Below are positions 1-5,680 of a stretch of 5,680 bases of DNA, piece by piece (the stretch's first letter is position 1; the number at the start of each line of letters is the position of its first letter). The position numbers were made by a program, and so were the translations under genes. The stretch is from a bacterium (GTDB lineage: Bacteria > Babelota > Babeliae > Babelales > Babelaceae): the NCBI GenBank assembly GCA_021847535.1, contig JAJZMR010000029.1, positions 2,387 to 8,066 on the forward strand, written 5' to 3'. The notes below the pieces were generated by a model. That model was given only the letters and a program-made list of their open reading frames with translations, did no database searches and was not told where the DNA came from.

Positions 1-763
1 AGATTTGGCTGCCAACTTAACTATTGATGTTACACCACAAATAAGTGGCGAAGGTCTTATTACGCTTGATGTCATTGTCAATTTTGAACAATTTGATAAT
101 TCAGATACCAATCAAAATAGTTTGAGCTCCGGTAACCGTAATAGAAAAGCGGTCAATACGAGTGTTATTATGTCAAATAATGAGGTATTGGCATTGGGCG
201 GGCTGATTCAGGATACAGTCACAGAAAGTGTTACTAAAGTGCCTATTTTGGGCGATATTCCTATTTTAGGAAACTTGTTTAAAAATAGCATAAAGCAGGC
301 ATCAAAAACGAGTCTCCTCGTTCTTATTATGCCAGAAATAATTCCTACCAATAATGATACAATTGCAGATAAAATAACAGAAGATAAAATCTTAGATACC
401 AAAACAGTTTTTTATGGTGAAAGACATGAGCGCGACCCTTTTCTACGTTGGTTTTTTAAAGACAAAGTTCGCCATGGGGAGGCACTCATAGAAGACTTTA
501 TGGAACTCAAAGACCAATATATTGATGAGAGTCAATATTCTCGTGTTAAAAAACCTGAGCGACTTAGATCAAATAAAAGTTCTCTTATGAACCATATAAG
601 CGAAGCGGATGAAAAATCGCAACCACAGCAAGACAAGAAAACAATTATTGAACAACAAAAGCCTCAACCACAGCTCATGCAGATGGTGCAGGCGCGCTAT
701 GGTACTATAGATGAAAAAGATGATATCAACGGTAAGCGAAAAAATCAGGAGAAGGGTCCATGA
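1..763 (+). CDS. Secretin 1, C-terminal part (type IV pilus / type II secretion outer-membrane channel), 5' end cut by window edge
   Basis: This is the C-terminal part of a secretin, the multimeric outer-membrane channel of type IV pilus and type II secretion systems. The reading frame is open to the left edge (the codon at 2-4 already encodes Asp), so the TTG at 5 is not a credible start and the true start lies upstream. Residue numbers here count from that TTG. The end of the secretin domain is clear: strand TIDVTPQISGEGLITLDV, then AVNTS, then EVLALGGLIQ at about 60-69, then the family signature VPILGDIPILGNLF at about 79-92, then a hydrophobic strand LLVLIMPEIIP. After the barrel comes a tail of about 140 residues holding RDPFLRWFFK (143-152), an acidic helix-like stretch, and a hydrophilic Gln/Lys-rich end. 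The stop codon overlaps the next start (ATGA at 760-763), implying translational coupling. The family call is confident. Whether it is PilQ or GspD cannot be decided without the N-terminal domains. Confidence 0.93.
   Translation, partial: DLAANLTIDVTPQISGEGLITLDVIVNFEQFDNSDTNQNSLSSGNRNRKAVNTSVIMSNNEVLALGGLIQDTVTESVTKVPILGDIPILGNLFKNSIKQASKTSLLVLIMPEIIPTNNDTIADKITEDKILDTKTVFYGERHERDPFLRWFFKDKVRHGEALIEDFMELKDQYIDESQYSRVKKPERLRSNKSSLMNHISEADEKSQPQQDKKTIIEQQKPQPQLMQMVQARYGTIDEKDDINGKRKNQEKGP
747..756 (+). promoter_or_regulatory. Ribosome binding site for the PilM/GspL-like gene
   Basis: AGGAGAAGGG is a strong purine-rich Shine-Dalgarno sequence whose AGGAG core lies 8 bases before the ATG at 760. 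It sits inside the end of secretin 1 and supports the ATG at 760 as the start, even though that start overlaps the upstream stop. Confidence 0.8.
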
Positions 764-2310
764 TAGAAACTCACCTCACCCCTGTGCGATCATGGTTTTT
801 GCCTGAATCTATAGGAGGATACTATATTTCATCGCGCAAGCTTGTCGGGCTTGAGATCCATGCGCATGCTATTTTTGCAACAACAGTGCTGGCAAAGGGA
901 TATAAAAAAACTATCACAAGTTGTGTACAGCAAGATATTGTGCAAGATGAACTCATTTCACTTGAAGACCGTACTATCGAAGCGCTTAAAAAGATCTCCT
1001 CTATCGTGGGTGATTACGATGAACTTACTTTTTCAATTTCAAATAATTTGGTCATTTTTAAGGAAATCACTGTTCCATTGACCGACATTGATACCATAAA
1101 AATGGTCGCTCCATTCGAAGTTGAACCAATGCTGCCATTTGCTTTACAAGATGCCTTTTTTGATATACTTGTGACGCATTATGATCACACCACACAAAAA
1201 ACAACTGTGCAAGTAGCGGCATTAAAGCAAAGTACGGTACAAGCGTATATCACTCTATTGCATACAGCAGGCATTAATCCTACAAAATTTTCTGTACATC
1301 TTTTTGAATTTTTTTCTGTTTTTAAAGAAATTCCAGAATACCAGACAGATAATATTTCAACGCTCTGTATCGAAACACTGAGTGATTCGCGTCAATTTTT
1401 AGCAATCATAGATGGAGAGCTTGCGCATATTCGCAGTATCCCACGTGGAGCTGATGCAAAATTTGTACAAGATATTCAATTCACTTTCGATACTTTTAAT
1501 GGCATGCTCCCTGAAGATAAAAAAATTAAGCGAATTCTCCTTGCGACAATGGCACCACATGACCGTCAACTTATCAATGAAATAGAAGACTTAACAGGAA
1601 CAAAAACTGAAGAATTTTTACTTTATAAAGTTGTTCACAATAATACCATTAAGGCTATTAATAGCGTTTTGTTAACCTCCCATTTTATTGGTAGCATTGG
1701 TGCAGCACTTGATTTGCCTTATACGCGCTCTATAAATTTTCTGCAAAATGAGTATGCACCTCAAGATGAAAAGTTGATGTTACAACAATTTTGCGCGGGA
1801 ATTATACTTTTTATCATTGTATTCGGTTCGCTTATTCTTCATACACAACTTACCCAAAGAAAAATAAAAAACGAGATACGAGCTTCACAAAGTGAGGCAG
1901 TTGGAAAACTTGTTCACGAATTAGGGCTGAATCAAAAATTGGCCAAAAGTACTGACCTTAAAAAAATTATTGCAGATGCTCAAGCCTATGTAACCAAACA
2001 AGAAGAGATTTGGTTTGCGCTTTCAAGTCAAAACAGATATTCTTTTTTAAATTACTTACAGGAACTTTTTAGGCGACTTGATGCCAAGGCTCTTGGACTT
2101 TTTGTAACCATGTTGAGTATTAATGATAGTACCAGCACTATGGTACTTGAAGGGGAGATAACAGGTGGAAAATATAAAGACTGGGATGCGCTCAAAGAAT
2201 TAAATAATGAGTTAAGTCGTCCCAACACCATGTTCACCGTACAAAAATATCCTCAAGAGTTAAAATTCTCTATTAAAATAACCCTTAATAAAAATTATAA
2301 GGAAGATTAA
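760..2310 (+). CDS. PilM/GspL-like assembly platform protein (actin-like domain, one TM helix, PilN-like periplasmic domain)
   Basis: This 516-residue bitopic inner-membrane protein probably links cytoplasmic assembly factors to the periplasmic alignment complex of a type IV pilus or type II secretion machine. Residues 28-320 resemble the PilM/GspL actin-like fold: VGLEIHAHA at the first strand; ISNNLVIFKEITVP; the PilM/GspL-like FEVEPMLPFALQDAFFD (119-135); AALK at 153 followed by AGINPTKFSVHLFEF; and a second lobe with AIIDGELAHIRSIPRG. INFLQN (325-330) resembles the INLLP that opens PilN. One hydrophobic helix follows (about 344-363), then a helical linker, then a ferredoxin-like C-terminal domain (about 428-512) with MVLEGEITGG. 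This equals GspL, or a PilM-PilN fusion. The nucleotide-binding first strand lacks the usual D-x-G. The gene overlaps secretin 1 by 4 bp and abuts the next gene. The superfamily is confident; the subtype is not. Confidence 0.85.
   Translation: MIETHLTPVRSWFLPESIGGYYISSRKLVGLEIHAHAIFATTVLAKGYKKTITSCVQQDIVQDELISLEDRTIEALKKISSIVGDYDELTFSISNNLVIFKEITVPLTDIDTIKMVAPFEVEPMLPFALQDAFFDILVTHYDHTTQKTTVQVAALKQSTVQAYITLLHTAGINPTKFSVHLFEFFSVFKEIPEYQTDNISTLCIETLSDSRQFLAIIDGELAHIRSIPRGADAKFVQDIQFTFDTFNGMLPEDKKIKRILLATMAPHDRQLINEIEDLTGTKTEEFLLYKVVHNNTIKAINSVLLTSHFIGSIGAALDLPYTRSINFLQNEYAPQDEKLMLQQFCAGIILFIIVFGSLILHTQLTQRKIKNEIRASQSEAVGKLVHELGLNQKLAKSTDLKKIIADAQAYVTKQEEIWFALSSQNRYSFLNYLQELFRRLDAKALGLFVTMLSINDSTSTMVLEGEITGGKYKDWDALKELNNELSRPNTMFTVQKYPQELKFSIKITLNKNYKED
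2299..2305 (+). promoter_or_regulatory. Ribosome binding site for the PilO/GspM-like gene
   Basis: AAGGAAG lies within the last codons of the upstream gene, with its AGGA core 7 bases before the ATG at 2311. It supports that start, which directly follows the TAA at 2308-2310 with no spacer. Confidence 0.7.
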
Positions 2311-2865
2311 ATGAGCTTTTTAAGTTCGATACGCACTTTTTTTATCACGAAAAACAGACGGGATCTTTTTATATATTATGGAATTTTTTTAGCGATCTTG
2401 CTCCTCACTGCCGGAGCTATTATTACAACACATTTTTCGGCATTGACAAAGCTTAATAATCAACTTAAAGAAGTAAATAAATATCGCGAAACAGCAAGGC
2501 ATATTTTATTGAAAAATAAAGAAATTCTTGCGCAACAAGAAGCGGTCAAGACTATCCTTGCACAAGAACCAAATTTTCTTATCGGTAAATACTTTAGCGA
2601 AGAACTTATGAAACAAATTTCTTTACCAGTAACATCTGGGCCCGATATGACAGAAATGGACGTGGGTAATGGTTTTTTCGAGCGTAGACTTACTGTTGCT
2701 TTTTCTCATATTACTATGAAGCAACTTGCTGAATTTTTGCTAAAAATTGAACAAAAAGAGCGTGTTTATACAAAAGAAATTAAAATTACAAAAGATATTA
2801 AAGATGGGCTTCTCAATGTAACCTTAATGATTGCGACATTAGAACCCCAACAAAGTTTAGCTTAA
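2311..2865 (+). CDS. PilO/GspM-like inner-membrane alignment protein
   Basis: This 184-residue protein has the layout of PilO/GspM. It has a short basic cytoplasmic N-terminus (RTFFITKNRRD), one membrane helix at about 19-40 (IYYGIFLAILLLTAGAII), and a polar helical, probably coiled-coil, stretch at about 44-85. A small periplasmic domain with ferredoxin-like alternation follows at about 105-178: RRLTVAFSHITMKQLAEFLL, then KEIKIT, then LLNVTLMIATLE. In known systems PilO pairs with PilN, and GspM with GspL, through such domains, so its natural partner is the product of the gene just upstream. Sequence conservation in this family is low, so the call rests on topology, size and position rather than on a signature motif. 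It starts immediately after the upstream stop and ends 7 bp before secretin 2. No PilP-like or GspC-like lipoprotein or linker follows, which is where PilP would be expected in a pilMNOPQ operon. Confidence 0.72.
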   Translation: MSFLSSIRTFFITKNRRDLFIYYGIFLAILLLTAGAIITTHFSALTKLNNQLKEVNKYRETARHILLKNKEILAQQEAVKTILAQEPNFLIGKYFSEELMKQISLPVTSGPDMTEMDVGNGFFERRLTVAFSHITMKQLAEFLLKIEQKERVYTKEIKITKDIKDGLLNVTLMIATLEPQQSLA

Positions 2866-2872
2866 TTACCAT

Positions 2873-2944
2873 ATGAATATGAAAAAAATATTATTATTTA
2901 TAACTTGTATATCCATTTTTTTTCTTCAAAAAGGTCTTCATGCG
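2873..2944 (+). other. Signal peptide coding region of secretin 2
   Basis: The first 24 codons encode a classical Sec signal: MNMKK, then the hydrophobic core ILLFITCISIFFL, then a C-region ending in L-H-A. Cleavage after Ala24 is inferred from the small residue at -1. The Cys at position 12 is not in a lipobox context. The segment includes an A7 run (2882-2888) and a T8 run (2916-2923). Confidence 0.75.
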
Positions 2945-5296
2945 CTGCGCAATACGCACCCAGATAATCTCGTCGATTTTAATTTCGTAAATACTGAGCT
3001 AACTGATATTATTCAAATGCTTGCAGCAAAAGAAGAAAAAAATATCCTCATGCCTCAAGGCGCCCCAATTAAACAAAAAATAAATATACAAATTTCGGAA
3101 AAAATCACCTTAGAAAAAGCATGGGAATATACGATATTTTTTCTTAATTTAGCTGGTTATACCATGATCCCGCATAATGGCATGAGTATGGTTATAAAAA
3201 ACGACGCCAATAGTAACAGGGAAACATTGCCTATCTATGTTGGGTTTAATCCGCAAGAATTTCCGCGCACGGATAATAAAATTAGAGCCATTATTTATTT
3301 AAAAAATCTCAAGGTTCCTGAAAAATTCACCGATAAAGACAGTCGTGAGCCAATAGATATGATCTTAAGCGATATGCTTTCTCCGGTAAAATCGGTCGTT
3401 TATGACACTAAATCAAACGCTATTATAGTCTCAGATTCTGCAAATAGGCTCGCGACAGCACTTAATATCATTATGCTTTTAGATCAATCAGGCGACCCTA
3501 ATGTTGTTGAGGTTGTGCAACTTTTTAACGTAAACGCATCTGTCGTTGCAGATCTTTTAAAGACACAGATACTCGCGTTAACAGGAGACACAAAGGGCGC
3601 ACTTAAGGCAGATGTTAAGTCTGAAACTGGGCTTTATTTCGGTTCAGGATCAGTTCATTTAATCGCCGACAACCGTCTCAATTCCATTATTTTAACTGGG
3701 TCTGAATCAAGTATTGAAAGAATAAAGGAACTTATTGCTGAATTGGATCAACCAACTGATTCAGGTAGGTCAATCTTACATATTTACGAACTACAATACC
3801 TTGAAGCGGATGTATTTGCCCCGGCACTCGAGCGATTAGTTAAAGCAGGAACAGAAACGGCACAATCAACAAAAGACTTGAGTGGCAGTCACAGAAAAAT
3901 GTTTGAGGGCGTGCTTATAACAGCCGAAAGTAAAATTAAAGAAACAATTCGAAAATATGAAGCACCTACTGCACAAGGTAAAGCGGGTGAATTAAAAAGT
4001 GAAGAAATTGAGCGTGGCGGAAACAGACTTATTATAACAGCACGACAAGATGATTGGTTGCGCATAAAAGAACTTATTCACTCACTTGATATACCACAGC
4101 CCATTATTATTATCGAAGTGATGGTTATCGATGTTAGTCTCAATGAACAAAAGATATTGGCAGCACAATTGCGCAATCTTAATGCAGCAAATATTCTTAA
4201 GGGTGTTACTGAGCAATCAAATTTCTTGAATAATCCAATATTAAACACGGTTGCCGGTAGTACTGGTAGCATTACGGTAACGCCCGAACCAGCAAAACTT
4301 GCAGCCGATCTTTTAAGCCTTATATTCCCCGCATCAACATCACTGTTGACCAATCAATATAATTACAGTCTCGCGCAGGGATTATCACAATCAGCTCCCG
4401 GGTCACTTATCATGTCCTTTAACGACCCAAATGGCTCTGGTATTTGGGGCGTACTCCAGGTACTTGATTCATATAGTGACTTAAAAGTACTCTCCCATCC
4501 ATTTTTGGTAGCAAAAAACAATAAACCAGCAGAAACGATCGTTAGTGATATTAGACGCGACCAAGGTCAAGCATTTGCAGGACAGGCAGCCGTTGTTTCG
4601 CAAAAAATTGAAGATATCGAAGCTCGCTTGCGCGTCGGGGTTGTTCCTCGTGTAAGTTCAATAGATCGCCTTAATTTACAGATAGCTATCGATGTACAAG
4701 AGTTCACCTCTGTCATTGCCACTAACTTTACACGCAATACACGTACCGTGAATACCAGCGCTAATTTAAGCAGCGGTCAAGTATTGGCGCTTGGTGGCTT
4801 GACCACGCTCACGGAACAAGAGACAAACACACGTATACCGATACTTGCTGATATCCCTATCATTGGACCATTATTTCAGCAGAACAATCGCATTATTTCT
4901 GAGATTAATCTATTAATTCTCATAGCACCAACAGTTATACAGCCAAAAGTACGTGGCGGTGTAGAACTTTATACACGAGAAAAAATATCGAGCGGTTTTG
5001 ATGCTTTTGAAGTTCAAAGTGTTTTAGGCAGCCCACGCGACCCGGTAACACGATGGTTCTTTAAAAATAGAGGCTCGATAGAAGACAGCAAGGAGATGGC
5101 AAACGTCTATCTTTCACAAGCTCGTGGAGATTTTGTGCGTGAATTTGAACAGGAGTATCAGCAAAAAAGGGATAATACAAAAGCACATAGGCGCCGTCGC
5201 GGACCAAAGAAAAAAGAGGTAAAGCCGGTTACACAACCAGTCGATCGATTTGCTCCATCAAAGCATTATAAAACAGCTGCAAAATTTGGATTATAG
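2873..5296 (+). CDS. Secretin 2, complete GspD/PilQ-family outer-membrane channel
   Basis: This 807-residue secretin should form the gated outer-membrane ring of a type II secretion or type IV pilus system. A Sec signal peptide spans about 1-24 (KK, hydrophobic core, then LHA before the likely cleavage); no lipobox is seen. The N0 domain is at about 35-110 (FNFVNTELTDIIQMLAAKE), N1 at 136-205, N2 at 211-296 (VHLIADNRLNSIILTG), and N3 at 299-408 with an unusually long loop. The secretin domain covers about 409-690, with KVLSHPFLVAKNNKPAE, VGVVPRVSS, VLALGGL and the signature IPILADIPIIGPLF at 655-668. A tail of about 115 residues contains RDPVTRWFFK (722-731) and a basic run RRRRGPKKK. The N0 plus multiple N domains favour a GspD-like layout, and no AMIN domains precede them as in many PilQ. 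No Shine-Dalgarno sequence precedes ATG 2873; ATG 2879 is an alternative start giving nearly the same signal peptide. Confidence 0.94.
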   Translation: MNMKKILLFITCISIFFLQKGLHALRNTHPDNLVDFNFVNTELTDIIQMLAAKEEKNILMPQGAPIKQKINIQISEKITLEKAWEYTIFFLNLAGYTMIPHNGMSMVIKNDANSNRETLPIYVGFNPQEFPRTDNKIRAIIYLKNLKVPEKFTDKDSREPIDMILSDMLSPVKSVVYDTKSNAIIVSDSANRLATALNIIMLLDQSGDPNVVEVVQLFNVNASVVADLLKTQILALTGDTKGALKADVKSETGLYFGSGSVHLIADNRLNSIILTGSESSIERIKELIAELDQPTDSGRSILHIYELQYLEADVFAPALERLVKAGTETAQSTKDLSGSHRKMFEGVLITAESKIKETIRKYEAPTAQGKAGELKSEEIERGGNRLIITARQDDWLRIKELIHSLDIPQPIIIIEVMVIDVSLNEQKILAAQLRNLNAANILKGVTEQSNFLNNPILNTVAGSTGSITVTPEPAKLAADLLSLIFPASTSLLTNQYNYSLAQGLSQSAPGSLIMSFNDPNGSGIWGVLQVLDSYSDLKVLSHPFLVAKNNKPAETIVSDIRRDQGQAFAGQAAVVSQKIEDIEARLRVGVVPRVSSIDRLNLQIAIDVQEFTSVIATNFTRNTRTVNTSANLSSGQVLALGGLTTLTEQETNTRIPILADIPIIGPLFQQNNRIISEINLLILIAPTVIQPKVRGGVELYTREKISSGFDAFEVQSVLGSPRDPVTRWFFKNRGSIEDSKEMANVYLSQARGDFVREFEQEYQQKRDNTKAHRRRRGPKKKEVKPVTQPVDRFAPSKHYKTAAKFGL

Positions 5297-5680
5297 TTGA
5301 TCAAGAAGCATGTCTTCAATAAGAAGAATTCTATTATATTTTGCAAGTCGCTCACTTCTACACGGACCACCAGATTTAATCTGCCCTGCACTTGCACCAA
5401 TGGCAATATCGGCAATAAATGAGTCTTCTGTCTCGCCAGAACGATGCGAAATTATAGTATTTAAATTATTTTCTTTGCATAATTTTATTGCCTGCAGCGT
5501 TTCGGTTATAGTGCCGATCTGATTTGGTTTAATAATGATGGATGTCGTACAATTTTCTTCAATAGCACGCATGATGCATTCGATATTAGTGGCAACAAGA
5601 TCGTCTGCAACAAGCTGTACTTTTGAATGCAGTTGATTTCTCATTACTTGCCATCCTTGCCAGTCATCCTCGCTCAAACC
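5291..5680 (-). CDS. eno: Enolase (phosphopyruvate hydratase), C-terminal part; N-terminal part lies beyond the right window edge
   Basis: Enolase interconverts 2-phosphoglycerate and phosphoenolpyruvate in glycolysis and gluconeogenesis, in the cytoplasm. About 129 residues are visible, roughly the last third of the usual 420-430 residue protein. The frame is open to the right edge (GLSEDDWQGW, as in the family's IEDGL-EDDW-GW), so the TTG at 5677-5675 is not a start. Counting from that Leu as 1, VADDL at 23-27 carries the Mg-binding Asp. IIIKPNQIGT carries the catalytic Lys at 50, SHRSGETED at 77-85 is the substrate loop, and GQIKSG carries the active-site Lys at 101. CRSERLAKYN precedes a short normal C-terminus. 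All visible active-site elements are intact, so it looks functional. It is convergent with secretin 2: its TAA (5293-5291) lies next to that gene's TAG, giving a 6-bp tail overlap. It is housekeeping and unrelated in function to the secretion operon. Confidence 0.97.
   Translation of the reverse strand, partial: GLSEDDWQGWQVMRNQLHSKVQLVADDLVATNIECIMRAIEENCTTSIIIKPNQIGTITETLQAIKLCKENNLNTIISHRSGETEDSFIADIAIGASAGQIKSGGPCRSERLAKYNRILLIEDMLLDQL

Noticed and set aside
5..7. TTG as the start of secretin 1
   Set aside because: The frame is open upstream of it to the window edge, and the first residues already match the middle of the secretin barrel, so the gene begins outside the window.
208..402. 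64-codon minus-strand frame with a hydrophobic, membrane-like translation
   Set aside because: It lies wholly inside the conserved secretin 1 barrel coding region. The hydrophobicity is a by-product of the complementary strand, and there is no ribosome binding site or family resemblance.
842..1081. 79-codon plus-strand frame inside the PilM/GspL-like gene
   Set aside because: It is an alternate-frame shadow of the well-supported actin-like domain, with no own signal.
2052..2237. 61-codon minus-strand frame opposite the periplasmic domain of the PilM/GspL-like gene
   Set aside because: Ser/Leu-rich low-complexity translation, antisense to a clear gene, with no supporting signals.
4078..4353. 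91-codon minus-strand frame opposite the secretin 2 barrel
   Set aside because: Antisense shadow of a highly conserved coding region; no recognisable product.
5313..5327. Small hairpin TCTTC-AATAA-GAAGA, with an alternative GAAG/CTTC pairing just upstream, considered as a terminator for the secretin operon
   Set aside because: The stem is only 5 bp and AT-rich, has no adjacent T-run of the expected kind, and lies inside the enolase coding region.
5310..5522. 70-codon plus-strand frame opposite enolase
   Set aside because: It covers the enolase active-site region in antisense; the enolase reading is unambiguous.

Overview
The window is an AT-rich bacterial segment (roughly high-30s percent GC by eye) with almost no non-coding DNA. 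It comes from a diderm, Gram-negative-type bacterium, because it encodes two different outer-membrane secretins. The phylum cannot be fixed from this sequence. An accessory or poorly cultured lineage such as Candidatus Dependentiae (TM6) is a low-confidence guess based on gene layout and composition, not on any match I could run.

Positions 1-5296 on the + strand hold four tightly packed co-directional genes: (1) the C-terminal part of a first secretin, cut by the left window edge; (2) a bitopic protein with a PilM/GspL-type actin-like cytoplasmic domain, one membrane helix and a PilN/GspL-like periplasmic domain; (3) a small PilO/GspM-like membrane protein; (4) a complete second secretin with signal peptide, N0-N1-N2-N3 ring domains, secretin barrel domain and a long basic C-terminal tail. 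The junctions are an ATGA overlap, a directly abutting stop/start, and a 7-bp gap, so this is almost certainly one operon entering from the left. No promoter or clear terminator is visible.

Together these genes supply the inner-membrane alignment platform and the outer-membrane channel of a type IV pilus or type II secretion machine. The order is unusual. Canonical pilMNOPQ or gspC-to-gspM loci have one secretin, whereas here two paralogous secretins bracket the GspL/GspM-like pair. No PilP/GspC-type linker, pilin, ATPase or polytopic platform gene is present in the window. Both secretins also carry, downstream of the barrel domain, the same short motif R-D-P-x-x-R-W-F-F-K, which I do not recognise as a known secretin element.

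Positions 5291-5680 on the - strand hold the C-terminal part of enolase, convergent with secretin 2. The two stop codons are adjacent and the genes overlap by 6 bp.
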